The position numbers were made by a program, and so were the translations under genes. Under the pieces are notes generated by a model that saw nothing but the letters and a program-made list of their open reading frames with translations, was not told where the DNA came from and made no database searches. From assembly GCA_035635075.1 (NCBI GenBank), contig DASQBT010000023.1:1-23740 (forward strand): 23,740 nucleotides of DNA. Direction: 5' to 3'. How positions within the stretch are numbered: the stretch's first letter is position 1; each line of letters begins with the position of its first letter. Below are positions 7,550 to 15,008 of the stretch, piece by piece. Source of the stretch: DASQBT01 sp035635075. Lineage in GTDB: Bacteria; Pseudomonadota; Gammaproteobacteria; Burkholderiales; Thiobacillaceae.

Positions 7550-7765
7550 ATGGGTAGTTTTAGCATTTGGCACTGGCTCATTGTGCTGCTAATCGTTTTG
7601 CTGATTTTCGGCACCAAGAAATTGCGCAACATGGGTTCCGACTTGGGTGGCGCGGTGAAGAACTTCAAGGATGCCGTGAAAGAGGAAAGCACCAAGATTT
7701 CTGACAATAGCGAATCCTCCGGGCGGACCGTCGACGCTGAAGTGAAGGACAAGCAGAGTTCCTGA
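7550..7765 (+). CDS. tatA: twin-arginine translocase subunit TatA
   Basis: The 71-residue protein has one N-terminal membrane helix (WHWLIVLLIVLLIFG), the FGTKKLRNMGSDLG hinge and amphipathic helix, and a charged cytoplasmic tail. TatA polymerises to form the passage for folded Tat substrates in the inner membrane. A strong AAGGAG ribosome site lies just upstream of the ATG, consistent with the high TatA level the system needs. The 70-base gap to tatB is larger than the other gaps in this run. Confidence 0.97.
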   Translation: MGSFSIWHWLIVLLIVLLIFGTKKLRNMGSDLGGAVKNFKDAVKEESTKISDNSESSGRTVDAEVKDKQSS

Positions 7766-7810
7766 AAGGCAGGGGTAAGGATTCTGGGGGCGGCTCCTTC
7801 CGGCCTTCTC

Positions 7811-7831
7811 TGATCCCTGATCCCTGGTCCC
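7811..7831 (+). repeat. three tandem heptamers before tatB
   Basis: TGATCCC, TGATCCC and TGGTCCC stand head to tail and end four bases before the tatB ATG, filling the place where a ribosome site would be expected. No purine-rich Shine-Dalgarno sequence is visible there. Confidence 0.8.
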
Positions 7832-7835
7832 CGAC

Positions 7836-8300
7836 ATGTTCGATATCGGTTTCTCTGAACTGCTGCTGATAGGCGTGGTTGCCCTGATCGTGATTGGGCC
7901 CGAACGCCTGCCCAAGGTGGCCCGCACGGCGGGCCACCTGTTTGGCCGCTTTCAGCGCTATGTCAGCAGCGTCAAGGCCGATATCAGTCGGGAAATGGAA
8001 CTCGACGAGTTGCGCAAGGCAGGACAGGCGTTCAAGGAGTCGGTGGAATCGAGCGCCCGAAATTTGGAAGGCAAGGCCAGAGACGCCGAATACAGCATAC
8101 GTGATGAAGTTGTCGCCAAAGAGAAAATGATCACGGCGGTGGGACAGGAGCCGCAGCTCGGTAGCGATGCGCAACCAGCCAAGGCTGGGGAAGAGGTCTT
8201 GAATGAGGGGCCATTCTCGCTGGGGGGCCATTCTAAGCCAGCAACTGCTACTTCTTCCGAACAGCCCACGCCTGAATCGAGTCGCCAAGACAAAGCATGA
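7836..8300 (+). CDS. tatB: twin-arginine translocase subunit TatB
   Basis: The 154-residue protein starts MFDIGFSELLLIGVVALIV, one membrane helix, followed by the GPERLPKVARTAG hinge and a long amphipathic, charged helix. TatB forms the substrate receptor with TatC. The last ~50 residues are a low-complexity polar tail, as is usual. The ATG has no Shine-Dalgarno sequence; three TGATCCC-like heptamers precede it. The stop overlaps tatC by four bases (ATGA). Confidence 0.96.
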   Translation: MFDIGFSELLLIGVVALIVIGPERLPKVARTAGHLFGRFQRYVSSVKADISREMELDELRKAGQAFKESVESSARNLEGKARDAEYSIRDEVVAKEKMITAVGQEPQLGSDAQPAKAGEEVLNEGPFSLGGHSKPATATSSEQPTPESSRQDKA

Positions 8301-9148
8301 GCGACGTTCAGGCCAACGGGGACTCCTTTATTTCCCATTTGATCGAGCTGCGTGATCGCCTGGTTCGCGCGGTTCTGGCGGTCGTGATAATTTTTGTCTG
8401 TCTATTCCCGTGGGCCAGGGACATATACGCGCTGCTGGCCAAGCCCTTGCTGGCTGCGTTGCCAGAGGGTGGACACTTGATCGCGACGGAAGTGACCGCG
8501 CCGTTCTTCGTGCCCGTAAAAGTGACCATGTTGGCGGCTTTCCTGATTGCGCTGCCCTGGGTACTTTATCAGGCCTGGGCTTTCATCGCCCCGGGCCTGT
8601 ACGAGCATGAAAAGCGTTTGGGTGTGCCCATCATTGTGTCTGCAGTGGTGCTGTTCATCATCGGCATGGCCTTTGCCTATTTTGCGGTGTTTCCCATCGT
8701 GTTTGGGGCGATCGTGGGCTTTACCCCGGCTGGTGTCCAAATGGCGACGGATATCGGCAAATATGTGGACTTTGTGCTGACCTTATTCCTGGCCTTTGGT
8801 ATCACCTTTGAAGTGCCGGTCGTGGTGGTCTTGATGGTGAAGTTTGGCTGGGTTTCAATCGACAAGCTGGTTGATATACGGCCTTACGTTATTGTTGGTG
8901 CTTTTGTCGTCGGGGCCATTTTTACCCCTCCGGACGTTATCTCCCAAACCATGCTGGCTGTGCCCTTGTGGTTGTTGTATGAAGCAGGAATCCTAGTGGC
9001 CCGCTTCATGATTAAACCCCGGGTGGAATCAGAGCCGGCCGCGCAACCTTATCCGAGTGACTATGTGCCGATGTCGGATGAAGAGATGGAAAGAGAACTG
9101 GATCGGATTGACACGGAGCAAGAGACCGAGCACAAGGCGCCCCAATAA
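8297..9148 (+). CDS. tatC: twin-arginine translocase subunit TatC
   Basis: The 283-residue integral membrane protein has about six helices and the conserved N-terminal FISHLIELRDRLVRAV segment used in signal-peptide recognition. Further family motifs are EVTAPFFVPVK, LPWVLYQAWAFIAPGLYEHEK and GAFVVGAIFTPPDVISQ. TatC binds the twin-arginine signal peptide. It overlaps tatB by four bases and is the last gene of the his-hinT-tat run. About 40 charged residues extend past the last helix. Confidence 0.98.
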   Translation: MSDVQANGDSFISHLIELRDRLVRAVLAVVIIFVCLFPWARDIYALLAKPLLAALPEGGHLIATEVTAPFFVPVKVTMLAAFLIALPWVLYQAWAFIAPGLYEHEKRLGVPIIVSAVVLFIIGMAFAYFAVFPIVFGAIVGFTPAGVQMATDIGKYVDFVLTLFLAFGITFEVPVVVVLMVKFGWVSIDKLVDIRPYVIVGAFVVGAIFTPPDVISQTMLAVPLWLLYEAGILVARFMIKPRVESEPAAQPYPSDYVPMSDEEMERELDRIDTEQETEHKAPQ

Positions 9149-9167
9149 GAGGCATGTTCGCATTTAT

Positions 9168-9184
9168 TGCACAATAGGCGTGCG
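9168..9184. promoter_or_regulatory. candidate NtrC-binding site, distal
   Basis: TGCACAATAGGCGTGCG fits the NtrC layout TGCACC-N5-GGTGCA at 9 of 12 defined positions with the correct 17-base length. It is centred near 9176, about 89 bases before the predicted amt RNA start and 23 bases from a second, better site. Confidence 0.4.
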
Positions 9185-9190
9185 CACAGT

Positions 9191-9207
9191 TGCTCCGTTC
9201 TGGGGCA
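9191..9207. promoter_or_regulatory. candidate NtrC-binding site, proximal
   Basis: TGCTCCGTTCTGGGGCA matches the consensus TGCACC-N5-GGTGCA at 10 of 12 defined positions with exact spacing. It is centred near 9199, about 66 bases before the predicted RNA start. Two such sites upstream of a sigma-54 promoter are the usual enhancer design for NtrC. Confidence 0.5.
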
Positions 9208-9238
9208 TATTTCTCAAATAATCAATGACATGACGCAC

Positions 9239-9254
9239 TGGAATGGGGCTTGCT
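9239..9254 (+). promoter_or_regulatory. candidate sigma-54 (RpoN) promoter of amt
   Basis: TGGAATGGGGCTTGCT matches TGGCAC-N5-TTGCW with the invariant GG and GC at the right spacing; the two departures are at the fourth and sixth positions. The RNA start would be near 9265, 24 bases before the ATG. It fits a nitrogen-controlled ammonium transporter. Confidence 0.55.
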
Positions 9255-9288
9255 TGCGAGGCGTTCCATTTATCAGCGGAGAATTTTC

Positions 9289-10491
9289 ATGGATGCCCTT
9301 AAGAATAGCGGTGACGTCTTATTTGTTCTGCTTGGAGCAATCCTGGTTCTGGCGATGCACTCCGGGTTTGCTTTCCTTGAACTGGGTACAGTGCGGAAAA
9401 AGAACCAAGTCAATGCCCTCGTCAAGATTCTTACAGACTTCAGCGTCTCCACTATCGCTTATTTCTTCATTGGCTACACCATTGCCTATGGAGTGGATTT
9501 TTACTCCGGTGCGAGCCAACTCATGGCCAAGAACGGTTACGAACTGGTCAAATTCTTTTTCCTTCTGACCTTTGCTGCGGCCGTACCCGCGATTGTTTCC
9601 GGAGGTATTGCCGAGCGGGCCAGATTCTATCCACAGTTCGCCGCCACTTTCCTCCTGGTTGGCTTTGTCTACCCGTTCTTTGAAGGCATCGCATGGAATG
9701 GGGCCTATGGCATCCAGGATTGGATGAACACCGCTTTAGGTGCCAAGTTTCACGATTTCGCCGGATCCGTGGTGGTCCATGCCATGGGCGGATGGATAGG
9801 CTTGGCTGCAGTGATTCTGCTTGGCGCGCGCCGGGGCCGTTATCAAAAAGATGGAGGCATATCGGCGCATCCGCCCTCCAACATTCCCTTCCTTGCTTTG
9901 GGCGCCTGGATACTTACCGTAGGCTGGTTTGGGTTTAATGTAATGTCTGCACAAAGCTTAAACGGCATCAGCGGCTTGGTTGCGGTCAACTCGCTGATGG
10001 CTATGGTGGGGGGAACATTGGTCGCCTTATTTGTGGGCAAGAACGATCCGGGGTTCATACATAACGGACCCCTGGCTGGTCTGGTCGCCGTGTGCGCGGG
10101 TTCCGATCTCATGCATCCGATCGGCGCACTGATCACCGGGGGTGTGGCAGGCGGCCTGTTCGTCTGGATGTTCACGCTCACCCAAAACCGGTTCAAGATT
10201 GACGACGTGCTCGGAGTTTGGCCTCTGCACGGATTGTGCGGTGCGTGGGGTGGGATTGCGGCCGGCATTTTTGGTTCTAGGGCACTGGGCGGGGCAGGCG
10301 GCGTAAGTATTCTGGCCCAGTTGATTGGGACCGGCATGGGCATCCTGACCGCCTTGGGGGGTGGTTTTCTAGTATATGGCGCGCTCAAAGTCGCAGTCGG
10401 CCTAAGGCTGGACGCGGAAGAGGAATTCAATGGCGCCGATCTATCCATACACAAGATCAGCGCTACGGCCGAGCGCGAGACCAACTGGTAA
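9289..10491 (+). CDS. amt: ammonium transporter (Amt family)
   Basis: The 400-residue, roughly 11-helix channel of the Amt/Mep/Rh family moves ammonium across the inner membrane. The twin pore histidines are present at H164 (DFAGSVVVHAMGG) and H314 (PLHGLCGAWGG). The C-terminal tail (LRLDAEEEFNGADLSIHK) is the segment that binds PII (GlnK) in relatives. The ATG at 9289 was chosen over an in-frame start at 9250 because GCGGAGAA sits just before it and because the predicted RNA start near 9265 lies downstream of 9250. No glnK is adjacent. The upstream 140 bases hold a candidate sigma-54 promoter and two NtrC-like sites. Confidence 0.96.
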   Translation: MDALKNSGDVLFVLLGAILVLAMHSGFAFLELGTVRKKNQVNALVKILTDFSVSTIAYFFIGYTIAYGVDFYSGASQLMAKNGYELVKFFFLLTFAAAVPAIVSGGIAERARFYPQFAATFLLVGFVYPFFEGIAWNGAYGIQDWMNTALGAKFHDFAGSVVVHAMGGWIGLAAVILLGARRGRYQKDGGISAHPPSNIPFLALGAWILTVGWFGFNVMSAQSLNGISGLVAVNSLMAMVGGTLVALFVGKNDPGFIHNGPLAGLVAVCAGSDLMHPIGALITGGVAGGLFVWMFTLTQNRFKIDDVLGVWPLHGLCGAWGGIAAGIFGSRALGGAGGVSILAQLIGTGMGILTALGGGFLVYGALKVAVGLRLDAEEEFNGADLSIHKISATAERETNW

Positions 10492-10577
10492 CCCTCCGAA
10501 CCTTCGGACATGGCGCCCTGCTGGGCCGCTTTGTTCTTTCTGTCCTGAGGCAGGTTGGCGGAGGGTAAAATCCCGGC

Positions 10578-13500
10578 ATGGCTGAGCCGGGTTTTATCCA
10601 CCTAAGACTTCATTCGGAGTATTCCGTTACCGACGGTCTGGTGCGGATTGATGAGGCGGTTGCCAAGGCCAGAGACAGCCGCATGCCGGCTCTGGCGTTG
10701 ACGGACTTGTCCAATGTATTCGGCTGGGTGAAGTACTACCAGGCGGCCCGGAGCAAAGGCATCAAGCCGATATTCGGATGCGATGTCTGGGTCAGCAATG
10801 TGACTGACCGCAACCGGCCATTTCGCGCTTTACTCCTGGTCCAGGATCGGGGCGGCTATCGCCGCCTGTGTGCATTGTTGTCCCGCGCTTACCGGGAGAA
10901 TATGTACCGGGGGAGGGCCGAGATCGATCCGCAGTGGTTTCTGGAGGGGACGGGGGGATTGCTGGCCCTTGCTGGGGGATTTCAGTCCGGGGTGGCCCAA
11001 GCCCTTCTTGCGGGCAACCAAGCTGCGGCCCGCAAACAGGCCGAGTTCTGGAGCGATGTTTTCCCGCAACGCTACTACCTTGAGTTGCAACGCTACGGCC
11101 TACCAGAAACCGAATTGCTGATCGACCGCCTCTTGGAGATCGGGGCGGAACTCGAAATTCCGACGGTCGCCACTCATCCCATCCAGTTCCTGAATGCCGA
11201 AGACCATAAGGCGCATGAGGCCAGGGTATGCATTGCCGAAGGCTATTTGCTGGCGGACAGCCGTCGTCCCAAGCTCTTTACACCTGACCAGTATTTCAAG
11301 ACACCGGTGGAAATGGCAGAGCTGTTCGCCGACTTGCCTGAAGCCTTGGCCAATAGCGTGGAGATCGCCAAGCGTTGCAATCTGACCCTGGAGCTAGGCA
11401 AGAGCAAGTTGCCCATGTTTCCCATACCACAGAACCAGAGCCCGGAGGACTACATTCGTGAGCGCTCGGAAAGGGGGCTTGCTGAGCGTCTGGGCTTTCT
11501 CTATCCAGACTACGCTGTTCGTCAGTCTCGCTATCCAGAATACAAGAAACGCCTGGATTTTGAACTCGCGATGATTATCAAAATGGGATTCTCCGGCTAC
11601 TTCCTTATCGTCGCGGACTTCATCAACTGGGCCAAGAATAATGACGTGCCTGTTGGTCCGGGGCGTGGGTCAGGCGCCGGATCCTTGGTTGCGTATAGCT
11701 TGGGAATTACTGATTTGGATCCCTTGCGTTACGACCTGCTATTCGAGCGCTTTCTTAATCCTGAGCGGGTGTCCATGCCAGACTTTGACGTGGATTTTTG
11801 CCAAGATAACCGGGAGCGCGTGATCCACTATGTGAAAGAACGTTACGGTCACGATGCGGTGTCACAGATCGCCACTTTCGGCACCCTTGGGTCCAAGTCG
11901 GTCATTCGCGATGTGGGCAGGGTTCTGGATATGCCCTACACGTACTGCGATAAGTTGTCGAAACTTGTTCCGGTGGAAGGGGTCAAGCCCGTGTCATTGA
12001 GAAAAGCTTTGGAAATGGAACCTCAGCTTAAGGAGCGCTACGACCAGGAAGAGGGGGTTAGGGAGTTATTTACGCTCGCGGAGCGGTTGGAGGACCTGAC
12101 TCGCAACGTGGGCATGCACGCCGGAGGCGTACTGATAGCCCCCGGCAGTCTGACGGAGTTCTGCCCCCTTTACCGGCAGGAAGGTTCAGACAGCTTTGTG
12201 TCGCAGTTCGACAAGGACGATGTGGAGGCAATCGGCTTGGTGAAGTTCGATTTTCTGGGCCTGCGCACCCTCACAATTCTCGCTGAGGCGGTGGCGTTCG
12301 TGCGTCGTCATCCGGGCCGGGAGAGTTTCCGGCTGGAAGCCTTGGGTCTGGATGATCCGGCCGTTTACGCGCTTTTCAGCGAGGGTAATACCACGGCAGT
12401 ATTCCAGTCAGAATCACGTTCTGCCAAGGACCTGGAAAGGAAACTTAAGGCAGACTGTTTCGATGACATTATCGCGCTAATGGCGCTGAATCGCCCTGGT
12501 CCATTGGGGTCCGGCATGGTGGACGACTTCATCGCGCGCAAGCAGGGACGGCAGAAGCCGGAGTATTTTCATCCTGATCTGGAGCCCGTGCTCAAATCCA
12601 CCTACGGGATCATTGTGTACCAGGAGCAGGTGATGCTGATCGCCCAAATCCTGGCGGGGTATACCTTGGGGAGTGCAGACCTGTTGCGGCGCGCGATGGG
12701 GAAGAAGAAGCCCGAGGAAATGGCCCAACAACGGGCGATTTTTCTGGCTGGAGCAAAGACTCGTGGGGTGACCGACAGTCTGGCCGGTCGCTTGTTTGAT
12801 TTGATGGAGAAGTTTGCCGAATACGGGTTCAACAAGTCCCATTCTGCTGCGTACGCGCTTGTCGCCTATCAGACCGCGTGGCTAAAGGCGCATTATCCCG
12901 CCGAGTTCATGGCAGCAACGCTTTCTTCAGAAATGGCGGACACCGACAAGGTGCGGGTTTTCTTTGCGGACTGCAAGGCGAATGGCATTACGATGCTTCC
13001 GCCCGACATCAATATCTCCCATTATCGATTCGAGCCGACGGGGAACGGGCAAATTCGCTACGGTCTGGGTGCAATCAAGGGCACTGGGGAGGCTGCAATT
13101 TCAGCCATTGTTGCGGCGCGTTCAGCGGGCGGAAAATTTACCGGATTATTTGATCTGGCACGGCGCGTGGACAGGCGGTTTCTTAACCGCCGGGTTTTGG
13201 AGGCCCTCATCAAAGCAGGTGCGTTTGATTGCTTGAATGATGATCGTGCCAGCCTGATGGCCTCAATTGCTCCAGCTATGGAAGCGGCAGAACAAGCCGC
13301 GTGGGGCGGAGCCCAGGACAGCCTGTTTGGAGAGAGCGATTCGGTGGCTGGCGATAATCCCTATGTGTCGGCACCCGTCTGGCCGGAACGGGAAAAACTC
13401 CTACAGGAAAAATCGGTCATGGGTTTCTACTACAGTGGTCATCCATACAGGGGTTACGCCGACGAATTGTCAGGATTTGTTCGGCAAGCCCTTGCAGACT

Positions 13501-14012
13501 TGGAACCGGCGCGCGAATCGCGCCTGCTTGCGGGCATCATCGTGTCAATCCGCACCCAAATGTCGCGTCGGGGCAAAATGGCCATCGTCCTGTTGGACGA
13601 TGGCACCAGCACACTTGAGGTCGTGGTTTTTGCGGAGATCTTGGAAGCTCACCGGGAGTGGCTCAAGGAGGATGAACTTCTGATCGTGGAAGGAAAGGTC
13701 AGTCGGGATGATTATTCTGGTGGCTTGCGGGTGACGGCCGAAAAGGTTTTCGATTTGAATGCGGCGCGCACCCGCTTTGCCCGGGAATTACGACTGAACT
13801 GCAACGGCCAGTCAAACGGGGTCAGGTTAAAGGAGTTGTTGGGGCCTTATCGCAATGGTGAGTTCGGATGCCCGGTTAGAATTGCCTATCACAACGGCTT
13901 GGCGGCCTGTGAAGTCAGGCTGGGGAACGGCTGGAGGGTTCAACTCCACGATCACTTGATTGAGTCCCTGGAGCAGTGGCTGGAGCCTGCCAGCGTGCAG
14001 GTGATTTATTAG
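10578..14012 (+). CDS. dnaE: DNA polymerase III subunit alpha
   Basis: Catalytic subunit of the replicative polymerase. The 1144 residues include an N-terminal PHP domain (FIHLRLHSEYSVTDGLVRI), the palm with GPGRGSGAGSLVAYSLG, the catalytic aspartates D402 and D404 (PDFDVDF) and D558 (KFDFLGLRTL), and the finger and beta-clamp regions. A C-terminal OB fold follows (from about residue 984, RLLAGIIVSIRTQMSRRGK). Spacing of the three aspartates agrees closely with E. coli DnaE, so this is the full-length DnaE1 type. GGAGGGTA upstream supports the ATG. It stands alone on the + strand, 86 bases after amt, and a strong terminator follows 150 bases downstream. Confidence 0.98.
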   Translation: MAEPGFIHLRLHSEYSVTDGLVRIDEAVAKARDSRMPALALTDLSNVFGWVKYYQAARSKGIKPIFGCDVWVSNVTDRNRPFRALLLVQDRGGYRRLCALLSRAYRENMYRGRAEIDPQWFLEGTGGLLALAGGFQSGVAQALLAGNQAAARKQAEFWSDVFPQRYYLELQRYGLPETELLIDRLLEIGAELEIPTVATHPIQFLNAEDHKAHEARVCIAEGYLLADSRRPKLFTPDQYFKTPVEMAELFADLPEALANSVEIAKRCNLTLELGKSKLPMFPIPQNQSPEDYIRERSERGLAERLGFLYPDYAVRQSRYPEYKKRLDFELAMIIKMGFSGYFLIVADFINWAKNNDVPVGPGRGSGAGSLVAYSLGITDLDPLRYDLLFERFLNPERVSMPDFDVDFCQDNRERVIHYVKERYGHDAVSQIATFGTLGSKSVIRDVGRVLDMPYTYCDKLSKLVPVEGVKPVSLRKALEMEPQLKERYDQEEGVRELFTLAERLEDLTRNVGMHAGGVLIAPGSLTEFCPLYRQEGSDSFVSQFDKDDVEAIGLVKFDFLGLRTLTILAEAVAFVRRHPGRESFRLEALGLDDPAVYALFSEGNTTAVFQSESRSAKDLERKLKADCFDDIIALMALNRPGPLGSGMVDDFIARKQGRQKPEYFHPDLEPVLKSTYGIIVYQEQVMLIAQILAGYTLGSADLLRRAMGKKKPEEMAQQRAIFLAGAKTRGVTDSLAGRLFDLMEKFAEYGFNKSHSAAYALVAYQTAWLKAHYPAEFMAATLSSEMADTDKVRVFFADCKANGITMLPPDINISHYRFEPTGNGQIRYGLGAIKGTGEAAISAIVAARSAGGKFTGLFDLARRVDRRFLNRRVLEALIKAGAFDCLNDDRASLMASIAPAMEAAEQAAWGGAQDSLFGESDSVAGDNPYVSAPVWPEREKLLQEKSVMGFYYSGHPYRGYADELSGFVRQALADLEPARESRLLAGIIVSIRTQMSRRGKMAIVLLDDGTSTLEVVVFAEILEAHREWLKEDELLIVEGKVSRDDYSGGLRVTAEKVFDLNAARTRFARELRLNCNGQSNGVRLKELLGPYRNGEFGCPVRIAYHNGLAACEVRLGNGWRVQLHDHLIESLEQWLEPASVQVIY

Positions 14013-14161
14013 CGTCTGAACAACACTCGAATATCCATCTATTTTGCGTTGAGAAGAATTCCTTGCTTTTTATTTAATTATATTAGACAATGCTAATAAC
14101 ACTTCGCGCCACTCCTCCGGCGTGGGGTGTTGTCTCCTCCATCCTCCTTTGGTGGATTTAT
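14013..14161. other. AT-rich and structured spacer after dnaE
   Basis: Bases 14040-14100 are strikingly AT-rich for this chromosome. Bases 14098-14133 can fold on the + strand: an AACAC/GTGTT outer stem and a CCAC/GTGG inner stem. The spacer then runs into a perfect terminator. This could be the 3' untranslated region of dnaE or a small RNA with its own promoter; I see no convincing promoter hexamers and no good ORF. Confidence 0.4.
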
Positions 14162-14189
14162 GCCCGGCACACGTTGCCGGGCTTTTTTT
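14162..14189 (+). terminator. rho-independent terminator downstream of dnaE
   Basis: Perfect 8-bp stem GCCCGGCA/TGCCGGGC with a five-base loop, followed by seven T on the + strand. It lies between the convergent dnaE and acyP genes and serves + strand transcription. A second inverted repeat, CGGCCA (14190-14195) with TGGCCG (14213-14218), follows but lacks a T-run. Confidence 0.9.
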
Positions 14190-14226
14190 CGGCCAAGAAT
14201 TTCGATGCAGGCTGGCCGGAAAACAC

Positions 14227-14505
14227 TTAACGCGTCTCGAAAGTGCTGAAGTGGCCTTGTGCCGGCTCACTATCGACCTTAGTGACCCTGGCGAGGGGCG
14301 GGCCCCTCTTGGCCCAGGCGATGAGCTCCTCCACCTGTTCGGCACGACCTGAAATCACGGCCTCCACTCGCCCGTCAGGGTGGTTCCTGACCCAACCGTT
14401 CACTCCCAGACGCACCGCTTCCAGGCGCATGGACTCACGGTACCAGACACCTTGCACCCGGCCCGATATCCACAAATGGCGCGTAACGGGTTCATCCAGC
14501 TCCAT
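14227..14505 (-). CDS. acyP: acylphosphatase
   Basis: The 92-residue protein hydrolyses acyl phosphates such as carbamoyl or 1,3-bisphosphoglyceroyl phosphate. The family signature is present: LWISGRVQGVWYRESM with the phosphate-binding loop and catalytic arginine, then VNGWVRNHPDGRVEAVISG with the catalytic asparagine. The ATG at 14505 shares one base with the stop of the upstream gene (TGATG), so translation is probably coupled; an in-frame TTG at 14508 is less likely. It is the last gene of the acnA-metG run. Confidence 0.95.
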   Translation of the reverse strand: MELDEPVTRHLWISGRVQGVWYRESMRLEAVRLGVNGWVRNHPDGRVEAVISGRAEQVEELIAWAKRGPPLARVTKVDSEPAQGHFSTFETR

Positions 14506-14987
14506 CAATAGCGCCCGTGCTCCTTGGTAATGTAGTTGGTCAACTCGATTTGCTGCGCATTCATGCGTCGCAGCGTGACATGCACCCCGCGAACGATGGC
14601 GCGCATGATGCGGTACATCAATCCCGGGTGGGTATTGACAAGGGTCTCAAATTTTTCCCGATCCAGGCTGAATACGTGAGTGGGCCCCATGGCCCGCAAA
14701 GTGGCGCTATGGGGTTGGCCGTCGATGAAGCCCAATTCGCCGGCAAGTTCGCCGGGCTTAAGCACGTGCAGCGTGACCCATTCCCCTTCTGCAACCCTGC
14801 GCGTTACGGCGAGATGTCCGTCGATCAGCACATGCAGCTGATTGTCCACCTTGCCTTCCTCGATGAGCGTTTCCTCGTCCTTGAGCGCGCGTATCGAGCC
14901 CAGGTTGCCCAATACCAGGCACTCATCGTCATTGAGCTCGTGGTTGAGAACGGATCCGAGAAGTTGGCAATGGGTAGGCGTCATCAT
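14505..14987 (-). CDS. stand-alone cyclic-nucleotide-binding-domain protein
   Basis: About 160 residues forming a single CRP-type cNMP-binding beta-roll plus C-terminal helices, with no helix-turn-helix domain, so it is not a DNA-binding regulator by itself. The phosphate-binding cassette reads GELAGELGFIDGQPHSATLRA in two parts: the conserved glutamate is kept, but the arginine that contacts the cyclic phosphate in CRP is a histidine here. It may therefore bind another ligand or none. Of the clustered ATGs, the one at 14987 has GGGAG at the ideal six-base distance, whereas the first ATG (14993) directly abuts that site. It follows metG and overlaps acyP by one base. Function unknown. Confidence 0.85.
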   Translation of the reverse strand: MMTPTHCQLLGSVLNHELNDDECLVLGNLGSIRALKDEETLIEEGKVDNQLHVLIDGHLAVTRRVAEGEWVTLHVLKPGELAGELGFIDGQPHSATLRAMGPTHVFSLDREKFETLVNTHPGLMYRIMRAIVRGVHVTLRRMNAQQIELTNYITKEHGRY

Positions 14988-15008
14988 TTTCATCTCCCGT
15001 ACAGGGTT

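Noticed and set aside
9165..9176. TATTG-CA-CAATA palindrome upstream of amt as a separate operator
   Set aside because: It overlaps the distal NtrC-like site, and I know of no regulator that would justify a separate call.
10497..10510. TCCGAA-CC-TTCGGA inverted repeat after amt as a terminator
   Set aside because: The loop is only two bases and no T-run follows, so it does not qualify as a rho-independent terminator.
14070..14345. Minus-strand frame ending PTPEEWREVLLALSNIIK, overlapping acyP
   Set aside because: Its end looks protein-like, but most of the frame is the acyP gene read out of frame and the rest runs backwards through the dnaE terminator. No independent start with a ribosome site gives a sensible product.
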